In this document: positions 8,223 through 17,448 of the stretch, in pieces | How the letters are laid out: each line of letters opens with the position of its first letter | Position numbering within the stretch: position 1 is the first letter of the stretch | Assembly: GCA_947474565.1 (NCBI GenBank) | Contig: CANJIS010000002.1 | Span: 1 to 64,000 of the forward strand | Origin: Alphaproteobacteria bacterium | GTDB taxonomy: Bacteria > Pseudomonadota > Alphaproteobacteria > Micropepsales > Micropepsaceae | Length of the DNA: 64,000 nt | Direction: 5' to 3' | Made by a program: the position numbers and the translations under genes | The notes under the pieces: model-generated | What the model was told of the DNA's origin: nothing | The model's database searches: none | What the model saw: the letters and a program-made list of their open reading frames with translations, nothing else

Positions 8223-9434
8223 TTATGACATCGCCTTTTGCAGGTTTTCGTCAACCTTATCCAGGAAGCCCTCGGTGGTGAGCCACTTCTGGTCCGGGCC
8301 GACGAGCAGCGCCAGATCCTTGGTCATGTAGCCGGCTTCCACCGTGTCGATGCAGACCTTTTCCAGCGTGTCGGCGAACTTCTTCAGTTTCGCGTTGTCG
8401 TCCAGCTTGGCGCGATGGGCCAGGCCACGCGTCCAGGCGAAGACCGACGCGATGGAGTTGGTGGAGGTGGACTTGCCCTTTTGATGCTCGCGGTAATGGC
8501 GGGTCACGGTGCCATGCGCGGCTTCGGCTTCCACGATCTTGCCATCGGGCGTCATCAGCACGGAGGTCATCAGGCCCAGCGAGCCGAAGCCCTGCGCCAC
8601 CGTGTCGGACTGCACGTCACCGTCATAGTTCTTGCACGCCCAGACATAGCCACCGCTCCACTTCATGGCAGAGGCCACCATGTCGTCGATCAGGCGGTGT
8701 TCATAGGTGATGCCGGCGTCCTTGAACTGGGGCGCGAATTCCACGTCGAACACTTCCTGGAACAGGTCCTTGAAGCGGCCGTCATAGGCCTTGAGGATGG
8801 TGTTCTTGGTGGACAAATAGACCGGGTACTTGCGGTTGAGGCCGTAATTCATCGAGGCGCGGGCGAAATCGCGGATCGAGTCATCCAGATTGTACATCGC
8901 CATCGCCACGCCCGCGCTGGGGGCCTTGAACACTTCGTGTTCGATCACCTTGCCGTCATCGCCGACAAACTTGATGGTGAGGGTACCGGCGGAGGGGAAC
9001 CTGAAATCGGTGGCGCGGTACTGGTCTCCGAAAGCGTGACGGCCAATAACAATAGGCTGAGTCCATCCAGGAACAAGCCGCGGCACGTTGGAGCAGATGA
9101 TGGGTTCGCGGAAAATCACGCCGCCCAGGATGTTGCGGATGGTGCCGTTGGGCGACTTCCACATTTTCTTGAGCTTGAATTCTTCCACCCGCGCTTCGTC
9201 GGGGGTGATGGTGGCGCACTTGACGCCGACGCCGTATTTCTTGATCGCCTCGGCGCTGTCCACCGTGACCTTGTCGTCGGTCTTGTCGCGGTATTCGACC
9301 GACAGGTCGTAATAGTGCAGGTCCACGTCCAGGTAAGGCAGGATGAGCTTTTTCTTGATGAGGTCCCAGATGATGCGGGTCATCTCATCGCCGTCGAGTT
9401 CGACAACCGGGTTGGCGACCTTGATCTTGTCCAT
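8223..9434 (-). CDS. icd: NADP-dependent isocitrate dehydrogenase
   Basis: A 403-residue TCA-cycle enzyme converting isocitrate to 2-oxoglutarate. It is of the homodimeric type shared by alphaproteobacteria and eukaryotic IDH1/2: [14 protein letters not shown] at the N-terminus, [13 protein letters not shown] (substrate loop), [20 protein letters not shown] and [17 protein letters not shown] (NADP-binding). I start at ATG 9434 ([15 protein letters not shown]); the frame is open 25 codons further upstream but those residues have no family support. It is monocistronic, and its 3' end faces a terminator and a REP-like repeat. Confidence 0.95.
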   Translation of the reverse strand: MDKIKVANPVVELDGDEMTRIIWDLIKKKLILPYLDVDLHYYDLSVEYRDKTDDKVTVDSAEAIKKYGVGVKCATITPDEARVEEFKLKKMWKSPNGTIRNILGGVIFREPIICSNVPRLVPGWTQPIVIGRHAFGDQYRATDFRFPSAGTLTIKFVGDDGKVIEHEVFKAPSAGVAMAMYNLDDSIRDFARASMNYGLNRKYPVYLSTKNTILKAYDGRFKDLFQEVFDVEFAPQFKDAGITYEHRLIDDMVASAMKWSGGYVWACKNYDGDVQSDTVAQGFGSLGLMTSVLMTPDGKIVEAEAAHGTVTRHYREHQKGKSTSTNSIASVFAWTRGLAHRAKLDDNAKLKKFADTLEKVCIDTVEAGYMTKDLALLVGPDQKWLTTEGFLDKVDENLQKAMS

Positions 9435-9517
9435 GACTTTTCCTCGAAAAATGTGGCGGGAGGGTCTATAGCGGGGCTCCCAATAGCCCGCCCGGCACCC
9501 AGCCGTCAAAGGTGCGA

Positions 9518-10261
9518 ATGACCGCCCCGGCCATCATCCTGTCCCAGCCCCAGATAGGGGAAAATATCGGCGCCACCGCCCGGGCGATGAAGAATTTCGG
9601 GCTGACGGAATTGCGTCTGGTGGCGCCCCAGTGCCGCTGGCCCAATGACCGGGCCGAGGCCCTGGCCGCAGGCGCGGGCGACATTCTGGCGGCGGCCAAA
9701 GTTTATCCCGACATGGCCAGCGGCCTGGCGGGGATAAGGCTGGTGCTGGCCACCACGGCGCGGGACCGGGACACGTTGCGGGAAATTCTGACGCCGGAAT
9801 CGGCGGCCTCGCGGCTCAGGGACGCGCAATCCAACGGGGTGTCTTCGGCCATCCTGTTCGGGGGGGAGCGGGCCGGTCTCAGCAACGACGAATTGTCGCT
9901 GGCCGATGCGGTGATCACCATTCCCACCGCCGAATTCTCGTCCCTCAACCTGGGCCAGGCGGTGCTTCTGCTGGGCTATGAATGGCTGAAATCCGCCGAC
10001 CGCACGCCGGCCAGCCGCATGCGCAAGACCATCGCGGTGCCCGCCCTGCGCCAGGAACTGGTAGAGTTGTTCGAGCATCTGGAACGTGAACTGGATGCGG
10101 GCGGCTTTTTCTTTCCCGCCGCCAAGAAGGAAGCCATGGCGCGCAACATACGGGCGATGATATTGCGCTCTCATCTGAGCGACCAGGAAGTGCGCACCAT
10201 CCGCGGCATGATCGTGGCCCTGGTGAAGAACAAGTATCGCGGCCCTGCTAAAACGACATAA
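9518..10261 (+). CDS. trmJ: tRNA (cytidine/uridine-32-2'-O-)-methyltransferase, TrmJ-like
   Basis: A 247-residue SPOUT-class RNA methyltransferase. The knotted SAM site is visible as [19 protein letters not shown] near the start, [15 protein letters not shown] (about residues 110-124) and [19 protein letters not shown] (about 139-157). The C-terminal extension of about 80 residues, with [29 protein letters not shown], is typical of TrmJ. TrmJ methylates position 32 of the anticodon loop. ATG 9518 is preferred; a GTG two codons earlier is possible. It is divergent from icd, with about 80 bp between. Confidence 0.85.
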   Translation: MTAPAIILSQPQIGENIGATARAMKNFGLTELRLVAPQCRWPNDRAEALAAGAGDILAAAKVYPDMASGLAGIRLVLATTARDRDTLREILTPESAASRLRDAQSNGVSSAILFGGERAGLSNDELSLADAVITIPTAEFSSLNLGQAVLLLGYEWLKSADRTPASRMRKTIAVPALRQELVELFEHLERELDAGGFFFPAAKKEAMARNIRAMILRSHLSDQEVRTIRGMIVALVKNKYRGPAKTT

Positions 10262-10276
10262 GAAAAAGGAAGAGAC

Positions 10277-11149
10277 GTGATCGCCGTTCCGTTCATCGGT
10301 TTTGCCGTGGTAGCCTTCGCCGCCATCGGCTTCGCCACCTTCGCGCTGCTGCGGCGCAATGCCAAAGGCGGCACGGTGCTGGCGACCGCCATCGCGCTGT
10401 TCATGCTGGGCGTGGGCGGCGGCACCTATTGGATGGTGGGACGGCCGATGATGGCCACCCGCGATGCGCAAGGCCTGGCCACGCATGATGTCAACGGATT
10501 GGTGCCGTATCTGATCAAGCGGGTGCGGCAGCAACCGGGTGATCTGCAAGCCTGGGTCTACCTGGCGCGCGCTTACATCACCGCGAATGATCCGGTGAAT
10601 GCCGCCAAGGCCTATGGCCGCGCCGTCACGGTCGCGCGGCTGCAGCACAAGGAAGACGCGGATCTGAATGCCGCGTATGGCCAGACGCTGGTTGCCGCCA
10701 GCGGCCAAGTCACCGATGAAGCGGTGGCGGCATTCAACGCCGCGCTGAAGCTTGAGCCCAGGAATGAGCCGGCGCAGTATTATCTTGGCCAGGCCAAGAT
10801 GGAGCGCGGCGACAAGCGCGGCGCGCTGGCGGCGTGGCAGACACTGATGGCGCAGGTGCCGGAGAATTCGCCTTTGCATCAGGCGCTGGTGGACCGTATC
10901 GCCATGCTCACCTCGCAAAATGGCGGTGGTGCACCCGATCCCAAAGCGATGGTGGCCAGGCTGGCGGCGCGGCTGAAAGACAATCCCAATGACGCGGGCG
11001 GCTGGCAGCGGCTGATCCGCGCTTACAGCGTGCTGGGCCAGCAGACGGAGGCGCAGAGCGCGCTTGATGCCGCACGCAAGACCTTCGCGACGGATCGGGA
11101 CATTATGGGCGCGCTGGAGTCGGAACGGAAAGAGTTGAAATTGAATTGA
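10277..11149 (+). CDS. TPR protein of the CcmI/CycH type (cytochrome c maturation)
   Basis: A 290-residue protein from a GTG start. Two N-terminal transmembrane helices (about residues 3-24 and 36-56) are followed by a periplasmic TPR region; the repeats GDLQAWVYLARAYITANDPVNAAKAYGRAV, NEPAQYYLGQAKMERGDKRGALAAW and DAGGWQRLIRAYSVLGQQTEAQSALDAA (in parts) are clear. This resembles the TPR half of CcmI, which presents apocytochrome c to the heme ligation machinery. No other ccm genes are adjacent, so a ccmI symbol is not justified. It lies 15 bp after trmJ and is probably in the same operon. Confidence 0.65.
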   Translation: MIAVPFIGFAVVAFAAIGFATFALLRRNAKGGTVLATAIALFMLGVGGGTYWMVGRPMMATRDAQGLATHDVNGLVPYLIKRVRQQPGDLQAWVYLARAYITANDPVNAAKAYGRAVTVARLQHKEDADLNAAYGQTLVAASGQVTDEAVAAFNAALKLEPRNEPAQYYLGQAKMERGDKRGALAAWQTLMAQVPENSPLHQALVDRIAMLTSQNGGGAPDPKAMVARLAARLKDNPNDAGGWQRLIRAYSVLGQQTEAQSALDAARKTFATDRDIMGALESERKELKLN

Positions 11150-11156
11150 AGTTGGA

Positions 11157-11212
11157 TGGCCGGGTCGGTTCGTACGCGGTTGCTACGAACCACTTCGCTC
11201 GCTGCCCGGCCA
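11157..11212. repeat. Nested palindrome between convergent genes
   Basis: Outer arms TGGCCGGG/CCCGGCCA (11157-11164, 11205-11212) enclose inner arms GGTTCGTA/TACGAACC (11167-11174, 11184-11191). It ends in CATGACAAA, echoing the ATGAC end of the REP-like copies. It could form a two-step hairpin or bidirectional terminator for the flanking genes. Confidence 0.65.
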
Positions 11213-11221
11213 TGACAAATT

Positions 11222-11977
11222 CTAAAGTCGTTCGAAGCGGACGGCTTTTTCGCGCAGCATGGCTTCAATCGCCGACGCCGCGCCTTCCACGATTTGCACA
11301 TCGCGCCCGCGTGCCACCAGCTGCGTTCCGGGACCGGCCTCGCTGTAAAACGGATAAGAACCAATCGAGACGGTGGGGTTGGCTTTCTGGATGGCGGCAA
11401 GGGTTTCGGCAATCGCGCCTTCGGGTATCTGCGCCGAGATCGTCACGGAGGTCACGGTAACGCCACGCGGCATTTCCGGCGCGATGGCTTCCAGCATGGC
11501 GCGCATCACCATGGGCACGCCGGCCATGACATAGACATTGCCGATATGGAATCCCGGCGCCACGGAGACTGTGTTTTTGATCAAGGACGCGCCATGGGGA
11601 ATGCGCGCCATGCGCTTGCGCATATCGTTGAAGTCGCCGGGCGGATAGCGCGCTTCCAGCAAGGCATAGGCTTCCGAATGATAGCCGATGTCCACGCCGA
11701 ATGCCTTGGCCACCGCATCGGCGGTGATGTCGTCATGGGTGGGGCCGATGCCGCCACTGGTGAAAACAAAATCATAGCGGGTGCGCAAGGCATTCAGCCC
11801 GGCCACGATTTCAGCCTGGTCGTCGGAGACGACGCGGATTTCCTTGAGGTCGATGCCGAACCCCATCAGGAACCGGGCGATGGCGCCCGAATTGGTGTCC
11901 TGGGTGCGGCCGGACAGGATTTCGTCGCCGATTACCAGAACTGCTGCGGTCTTTACGGGGCTTTGGGGGGCTTCCAT
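11222..11977 (-). CDS. CinA-like molybdopterin-binding-domain protein
   Basis: A 251-residue protein with the MoCF/CinA N-terminal domain: VLVIGDEILSGRTQDTNSG (about residues 13-31), VVSDD, and FTSGGIGPTHDDITADAVAKA (about 72-92). It is about 160 residues shorter than full CinA and lacks the C-terminal NMN-deamidase domain, a form that occurs as a stand-alone competence/damage-inducible protein A in alphaproteobacteria. I use ATG 11977; an ATG at 11998 is also possible. The biochemical role of the stand-alone domain (ADP-ribose pyrophosphatase in some CinA proteins) cannot be settled from sequence. Confidence 0.8.
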   Translation of the reverse strand: MEAPQSPVKTAAVLVIGDEILSGRTQDTNSGAIARFLMGFGIDLKEIRVVSDDQAEIVAGLNALRTRYDFVFTSGGIGPTHDDITADAVAKAFGVDIGYHSEAYALLEARYPPGDFNDMRKRMARIPHGASLIKNTVSVAPGFHIGNVYVMAGVPMVMRAMLEAIAPEMPRGVTVTSVTISAQIPEGAIAETLAAIQKANPTVSIGSYPFYSEAGPGTQLVARGRDVQIVEGAASAIEAMLREKAVRFERL

Positions 11978-12042
11978 GTTCCGTTCACTGTTCCACATTA
12001 TGAAGGGGTGGAAAACCGCAAGATTTCGCCTAAATTGGTCAC

Positions 12043-12876
12043 ATGACCATCATCCCCGACACCGAAATCTTCGAAGCCGCCCGCAAGGCCCATTTCACCG
12101 TCACCGTGCACCAGCCGGAAGACTTTGAAGGCATGCGCCGGGCCGGAAGGCTGGCCGCCGAGGTGCTGGATCTGATGGTGCCGCTGGTCAAGCCGGGCGT
12201 CACCACCGCGCAGCTGGACAAGGTGGCGTATGATTACGTGATTGCCCACGGCGCCATTCCGGCCTGCCTGGGCTATCGCGGTTATCGCCACACCGTCTGC
12301 ACCTCGATCAATCATGTCGTGTGTCACGGCATTCCGGGCGACAAGCCCCTGCGCGATGGCGATATCGTCAATATCGATGTCACCGTTATTCTGGATGGCT
12401 GGCATGGCGACACCTCGCGCATGTATCAGGTGGGCGAGATCAAGCTGAAGTCTCAGCGCCTGATCGACATCACGTATGAATCCATGATGCGCGGCATTGC
12501 CCAGGTGAAGCCCGGCAACACCACCGGCGATATCGGCCATGCCATCCAGGTTTATGCCGAAGGCCAGGAACGCTGCGCCGTGGTGCGGGATTTCTGCGGC
12601 CATGGCCTGGGACGGATTTTCCATGCCCTGCCGAATGTGGTTCACTATGGCAAGCCGGGGACCGGCATCAAGCTGACGCCCGGCATGTTCTTCACCGTTG
12701 AGCCCATGATCAATCTGGGCGCTTATGGGGTGAAGGTGCTGAACGATGGCTGGACGGCGGTGACGCGCGACCGCTCGCTTTCGGCCCAGTTCGAGCATTC
12801 GATTGGGGTGACGGAGAATGGCGTTGAGATTTTCACGCTTTCGCCCAAGGGCCTGGATAAACCGCCTTATAGCTGA
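12043..12876 (+). CDS. map: Methionine aminopeptidase, type I
   Basis: A 277-residue metallo-peptidase that removes the initiator methionine after deformylation. The five metal ligands are visible: Asp in VNIDVTVI, Asp in WHGDTSRMY, His in GHGLGRIFH, Glu in FTVEPMI and Glu in FEHSIGV; the substrate His lies in SINHVVCHGIPG. The N-terminal 25 residues are a short extension. It is followed 9 bp later by radC, suggesting one transcript. Confidence 0.95.
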   Translation: MTIIPDTEIFEAARKAHFTVTVHQPEDFEGMRRAGRLAAEVLDLMVPLVKPGVTTAQLDKVAYDYVIAHGAIPACLGYRGYRHTVCTSINHVVCHGIPGDKPLRDGDIVNIDVTVILDGWHGDTSRMYQVGEIKLKSQRLIDITYESMMRGIAQVKPGNTTGDIGHAIQVYAEGQERCAVVRDFCGHGLGRIFHALPNVVHYGKPGTGIKLTPGMFFTVEPMINLGAYGVKVLNDGWTAVTRDRSLSAQFEHSIGVTENGVEIFTLSPKGLDKPPYS

Positions 12877-12885
12877 CGCTTCTCA

Positions 12886-13569
12886 ATGAAGACGCCGCCA
12901 TCGCCTCATGCTGGACATAGGGAGCGGTTGCGGACACGCTTCCTGAAGGGCGGCGCCGATGCCATGCCCGATTATGAACTGCTGGAGCTGACGCTGTTCG
13001 CCGCCGTGCCGCGGCGCGACACCAAGCCCCTGGCCAAAGCCTTGCTCGCCCGTTTCGGATCTTTCGCCGAAGTGATCGCCGCCAAGCGTGAGCGCCTGAT
13101 GGAAGTGGAAGGCGTGGGCGATGCGGTGGTCAATCAGCTCAAGATCACCGAAGCCGCGGCGCAACGCCTGGCGAAAGGCAAAGTGATCGGGCGTCCGGCT
13201 TTGTCATCCTGGGCCGCGCTGCTGGATTACTGCATGGCGGCGATGGCGCGGAGCCAAACGGAAGAATTCCGGGTGCTGTTCATGGATCGCAAGAATGTGC
13301 TGGTGGCCGATGAAGTGCAGTCGCGCGGCACGGTGGATCATGCCCCGGTCTATCCGCGCGAGATTGTGCGCCGGGCGCTGGAGCATGGCGCGTCTGCCAT
13401 TATCCTGGTGCACAACCATCCCAGCGGCGACCCCACGCCGTCGCGGGCCGATATCGACATGACCCGCAATATCGCCGCCGCCGCCAAAGCCCTGAAGATC
13501 ACCGTGCATGACCATCTGGTGATTGGGCGCGGCGGTCATGCCAGCTTTAAATCGCTGGGATTGCTGTAA
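12886..13569 (+). CDS. radC: RadC family JAB-domain protein
   Basis: A 227-residue protein. The N-terminal third has a helix-hairpin-helix-like region ([20 protein letters not shown]), and the C-terminal part is a JAB/MPN metalloprotease-like domain with the signature [16 protein letters not shown] (about residues 177-192) and an upstream catalytic-type Glu. RadC proteins were once linked to recombinational repair, but that role is doubtful; the JAB site suggests a hydrolase. Length and motifs are typical. Its location after map is common in alphaproteobacteria. Confidence 0.92.
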   Translation: MKTPPSPHAGHRERLRTRFLKGGADAMPDYELLELTLFAAVPRRDTKPLAKALLARFGSFAEVIAAKRERLMEVEGVGDAVVNQLKITEAAAQRLAKGKVIGRPALSSWAALLDYCMAAMARSQTEEFRVLFMDRKNVLVADEVQSRGTVDHAPVYPREIVRRALEHGASAIILVHNHPSGDPTPSRADIDMTRNIAAAAKALKITVHDHLVIGRGGHASFKSLGLL

Positions 13570-13662
13570 AAAAGGACAAGTTCCTCGGGTCTGACAAAAT
13601 TGCAATAAAGGACAAAACCGGCTATCCCCTTCTCACACAGCTATTATTAAGTGGGGCACGAA

Positions 13663-14868
13663 ATGTCCGCTGGCGGAACAGTAATCGCGAAGCGCGTGTA
13701 TCCGGCGGATATGCCGATCCGGCGCGGCGGCATTGCCAGCGGGCTGGTGCCGGCGATTTGCGATGTCTAGGTCACCAATGCCTGCAACGCCACCTGCAGC
13801 TTCTGCTCCTATGCCCATGACAAGGGCTTCGTCACCGATCGCAAATGGCTCGACGCCGACAAGTTCGCAGCTGCCATGCCGATCCTGTATGAGCGCGGCG
13901 TCCGCTATGTGAATTTTCAGGGCGGCGAACCCTTGCTGCATCCGGCCATCGCCAATCTGGTGGCCGCTGTGCGCGAAGCGAACATGCAGCCCGCCATGAT
14001 CACCAATGGCTGGCTGCTGCCCGACAAGCTTCAGGGCATCATTGATGCCGGCCTTTCTACGCTTCTGGTCTCGCTGGACGCCGACACGGTGGAAAAGCAT
14101 GAAAAGAACCGCGGCCTGAAAGGCCTGTGCGAGCGCATCCGCAAGGGCGTCGCCATCGCCAAGGACAATGGCGTTACCGCCATTACCGTGGTCACCGTCA
14201 ATCATCTGGTGAATTTCGAGAACCTGCCCAACCTTCTCAAAGACCTGGGCTTCGACGCCGTCAGCTTTTCCTATCCGCGCAAGGAGCCGTTCGGTTCTTC
14301 CTCGCTGGTGTTCAGCCCGGATTCGGAGCTGGTGGATTTCACGCCCGATCAGCTGATCACGGCGATGGACGCCATCAAGCTCCTGAAGAAGGAATTTCCG
14401 GTGATGAACCCCAGCGGTGCGCTGGAAGACATCAAGCGCGCCGCCCGCAATGAGCCGCAGCTGATCGGCTGTGTCGGCGGCCACAAATATTTCTATCACG
14501 ACTGGAATCTGCAAATCTGGCGCTGCGAAGCCTGGCATGAGCCGATGGGCTCGGTGTTCGATCTGAACAAGATTCCCGACTATCGCGACCGCTGCACCGC
14601 CTGCATGCAGAATTGCTATCGCGACACCAGCACCCTGATGCATGCCGGCGTGCAGGTGGCCGATGCCGTGGACGACGCCTCGAAGGGCCACCTGGTCAAA
14701 GCTGCCGGACAGATTTTCCGGCGCAGCGTCGCCAAGTCGCTTAAATCGGTGGTGGAAGAAGCCAACGTCATCCGAAAGTTGGCGCGCAGTGGGTCCAAGC
14801 CCCGCCGGGAAATCGAAGTGATGCCGGCGGCGCCGAAAAAGAAGCCCTGGCAGAACGCCGCCGAATAA
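13663..14868 (+). pseudogene. Radical SAM/SPASM-like protein interrupted by an in-frame TAG
   Basis: From ATG 13663 the frame encodes 35 residues, then a TAG at 13768-13770, then 365 uninterrupted codons. The radical SAM cluster motif CNATCSFC (CxxxCxxC) starts only five codons after the TAG, and FQGGEPLLHP follows, so the interrupted part includes residues needed for folding ahead of the [4Fe-4S] site. The C-terminus has a Cys group (CTACMQNC) like SPASM or twitch auxiliary-cluster regions. An internal start could only be ATG 13876, which would lose the cluster motif, so no functional product is expected without readthrough. The rest shows no decay, so the lesion is recent or a sequencing error. 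Substrate unknown. Confidence 0.8.
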
Positions 14869-14876
14869 CTGACGCC

Positions 14877-16793
14877 TTAGCCGATTTTCGTTCGCTGATT
14901 GTCGATCAGCGCCGTGAGCTTTTGCGCGGCGTCTGGTGAAACGGCAGACGGCAAAGCGGCGGACAGATTTTTCAGCGCTTCCTGCGATTTGGCCCCATCG
15001 CCCGCTTCCACAGCGCGGAATGCGGCGAGATAGCGATCTAGCAAAGCCGTGCGTTGCTCTTTGGCGTCTTTGACAAACGATTTGTCATCCAGCTTGGCGA
15101 TGGCCGATTTGAGTTCGCCCCAGCCCAGATCAATCACCTTGGGATCGACCCGCATCAGATCGCCCGCGATCTGGGACAGGCCACCGATCTGGGCGCGGAA
15201 ATAATCCTTGTCGAAACCGGCAAGCCCGGCCTCGGTATCGAATTGGGAATAGGTCTGGGTCCAGCCGCCGGGCCAATCGCCCGCCAGGCCGATGCCGGGA
15301 ATCTTGAACTCGCGGCCTTTGTTCATTGGACTGCGGACGCGCGCCTGCCGCCCGCCATTGAGGCCGGGCCCGGCATCACCGGATTTCACATCCACCCGCA
15401 CCCAATGATTGTCGGTAGCGGCGCGCGCCACCGTATCCACCAGCCAGGCATTGTTGTTGTTGACGTCAATCAGGCTGGTGATGACGCCGCCGTCTTCGGG
15501 GCGCTCAGGTGAATAAGCGTAGGTATTTCCGCCTTCGCCGGTCTCGATGGTCTGGCGGCCACCCATATGCTCCATGCCCATGGTTGCCACCACCGGTGTC
15601 AGTTTCTCCTTATGGATGTTGTAGTAGTCGAATTGCGGCCAGCTGGCTTCGGCGCCCGGCATGAAATGGCGGCAGTCGAAATAAAAGGCGAGCGTGCGTT
15701 CGCGGCTATTGCGCGGGATATGGCTGAAATAATTCATCAACCCGATCATGCCGAGGCCGCCATTATCCTCGACCAGCGACATGGCGTCGGTGTGGGTGGC
15801 GATCATGATGTGCCGGTCGCGGGGCGTGCCGTAATCCCTGCCCGGCAGGAAGGCGATGGTGGATTTGGCGATGGTGCGCTGAAAGCGGGCCCGCAGAGTG
15901 AGGGTCGCGTTCTTCCCAGCTTTCGCATCGCTGAGAACCTTGGCGCCATTGACGCGGTCCAAAGTCAGTGTCGGGCAGTTGGTATATTGGGCCCCCAGGC
16001 TGGCCTTCCCATCCGGGGTGTAAACACTGCGCTGAACCAGGCCGAACGCTGCGCGCTGTGACAGATCATAGACCACCACGATGCCGGCGGCATTGTTCTT
16101 GATGCCGATGGCGGCGAAGGCATTCAACTGACTGAACACCCAGCGCGTATGATAGGAGCTCATCACGCTGGCCGGCGGCGGGGCAAACAGCGGTGGCCAT
16201 TTGCCGGGTGAACGCCATTCGTAATCGGTGGGCGTATAGCTGTCGATGAAGGCGCCATCATAAGGCGCCGCCGGATAGGGCGCGGTGGCAAACACCAGAA
16301 TCTTGCCGGCCATCTGTGCTGCCGCCGGCGGATTGGCCGGATCGACATGGAGCATTTGCGCCGCGACGCCTTCCTGCGGCGTCGAGCCGGACGTCATGCC
16401 GTAGGACGCCACCACCGGCACCGGCGTGCCGTCACTCACCAGTTTTTCGATCGCGACGCCGGACTCATATTGATGGGCGCCACGGTCGGGCCAGTCTTCG
16501 ACGATGTAGCGGTCATAGGGAATTTCGACATAGTCGAAATCCACGGCGCCGAATTTCTGGGCCTGATCCGTCAGAAAATCCGTGTAATCGGTCCAGCCTC
16601 TGCTGCCGGCATAGGTGGGGCCGCATTCCGCCTTGAATTTATTCCAGGCCAATCCCTGATCAGCGGTGATCAGGAATTTGGGATCAATCTTGAAAGCGTT
16701 GGCGGCGCGGGCGGGCGCGAACGGAACGCCAAATGCGGTAACCGCGGATGCGCCCGCGGCGCGTTGCAAAAAGGAACGCCTGGATTGAGACAT
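14877..16793 (-). CDS. Tat-exported M28-like metallopeptidase family protein
   Basis: A 638-residue periplasmic protein. The N-terminus SQSRRSFLQRAAGASAVTAF is a twin-arginine signal. The central region resembles an M28 aminopeptidase fold: IMIATHTDAMSLVEDNGGLGMIGLMNYF (about residues 325-352) has the HxD and the following Asp/Asn of the metal site, but where M28 enzymes have a Glu-Glu pair the sequence reads FYFDCRHFMPGAEASW, so catalysis is uncertain. The segment ahead of it (about residues 125-300) resembles a PA-type insert. The C-terminal 100 residues are helical. It is convergent with the radical SAM gene, 8 bp apart. Confidence 0.6.
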   Translation of the reverse strand: MSQSRRSFLQRAAGASAVTAFGVPFAPARAANAFKIDPKFLITADQGLAWNKFKAECGPTYAGSRGWTDYTDFLTDQAQKFGAVDFDYVEIPYDRYIVEDWPDRGAHQYESGVAIEKLVSDGTPVPVVASYGMTSGSTPQEGVAAQMLHVDPANPPAAAQMAGKILVFATAPYPAAPYDGAFIDSYTPTDYEWRSPGKWPPLFAPPPASVMSSYHTRWVFSQLNAFAAIGIKNNAAGIVVVYDLSQRAAFGLVQRSVYTPDGKASLGAQYTNCPTLTLDRVNGAKVLSDAKAGKNATLTLRARFQRTIAKSTIAFLPGRDYGTPRDRHIMIATHTDAMSLVEDNGGLGMIGLMNYFSHIPRNSRERTLAFYFDCRHFMPGAEASWPQFDYYNIHKEKLTPVVATMGMEHMGGRQTIETGEGGNTYAYSPERPEDGGVITSLIDVNNNNAWLVDTVARAATDNHWVRVDVKSGDAGPGLNGGRQARVRSPMNKGREFKIPGIGLAGDWPGGWTQTYSQFDTEAGLAGFDKDYFRAQIGGLSQIAGDLMRVDPKVIDLGWGELKSAIAKLDDKSFVKDAKEQRTALLDRYLAAFRAVEAGDGAKSQEALKNLSAALPSAVSPDAAQKLTALIDNQRTKIG

Positions 16794-16844
16794 GCTTTCC
16801 CCGTCTATTTTATTTTGGCCGGGTTATAGCATGAAAACGCCCGC

Positions 16845-17327
16845 TTAGCTGGCAAACGCCTTTTCGAGGGTTGCGAGGTCCAGTTTGACCATGGTCATCA
16901 TGGCTTCGCTGGCGCGCTTGGAAGCGTTGCGGTCAGGGCTTTTCATCATCTCCATCAGACGGCGCGGGGTGATCTGCCACGACACGCCCCATTTGTCGGC
17001 CAGCCACCCGCAAGCCTGCTCCTTGCCGCCATTGTCGAGATGCGCCTTCCACAGACGGTCCAATTCCTCCTGGGTGTCGCACAGGATCATGAAGGAAATC
17101 GCATTGTTGAAGGCGTCATGCCGCCCCGCATTCATGGCAAAAAAGGCTTCGCCCTGGAGGGTGAATTCCACCACCTGGACACTGCCCCGGGGACCGGAGG
17201 GCGAATCCGCCGCCATGGCGGTGACATTATCCACCCGGGAATTGGGCAGCAGCGAAACGTAAAAGCGGGCGGCCGTTTCGGCGTCTTTTTCGAACCAGAG
17301 GAAGGGCGTGACTTTGGAGATGGTCAT
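16845..17327 (-). CDS. VOC-superfamily protein (PhnB/3-demethylubiquinone methyltransferase-like)
   Basis: A 160-residue protein of the glyoxalase/bleomycin-resistance fold, PhnB-like subgroup: ITPFLWF-type start (TPFLWFEKDAETAARFYVSL), FFAMNAGRHDAFNNAISFMI, and WGVSWQITPRRLMEMM near the C-terminus. These proteins are often annotated as 3-demethylubiquinone methyltransferases, but none of the SAM motifs are present, so that name would mislead. I start at ATG 17327. Function unknown; no pathway partner lies next to it. Confidence 0.8.
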   Translation of the reverse strand: MTISKVTPFLWFEKDAETAARFYVSLLPNSRVDNVTAMAADSPSGPRGSVQVVEFTLQGEAFFAMNAGRHDAFNNAISFMILCDTQEELDRLWKAHLDNGGKEQACGWLADKWGVSWQITPRRLMEMMKSPDRNASKRASEAMMTMVKLDLATLEKAFAS

Positions 17328-17448
17328 GGTGTCGTTCCTTGTGCATAGCAGCCCTGTTTTCATGCTCTGAAATGCCCGCGCGCGTGTCAATTGCTTGGCC
17401 CCGCGGAAAGCTTCTGTTAGAAACAGCCGCAACCCTTTGGGCCTTCCC

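Noticed and set aside
9506-10918. Long open frame of 470 codons on the minus strand.
   Set aside because: It lies fully opposite trmJ and the TPR gene, both with clear family motifs; its translation is His/Arg/Gln-rich, as expected for a shadow frame in GC-rich DNA.
16845-17327. 3-demethylubiquinone-9 3-methyltransferase (UbiG function).
   Set aside because: The protein is a VOC fold without SAM motifs; the name is an annotation artefact of the PhnB-like family.
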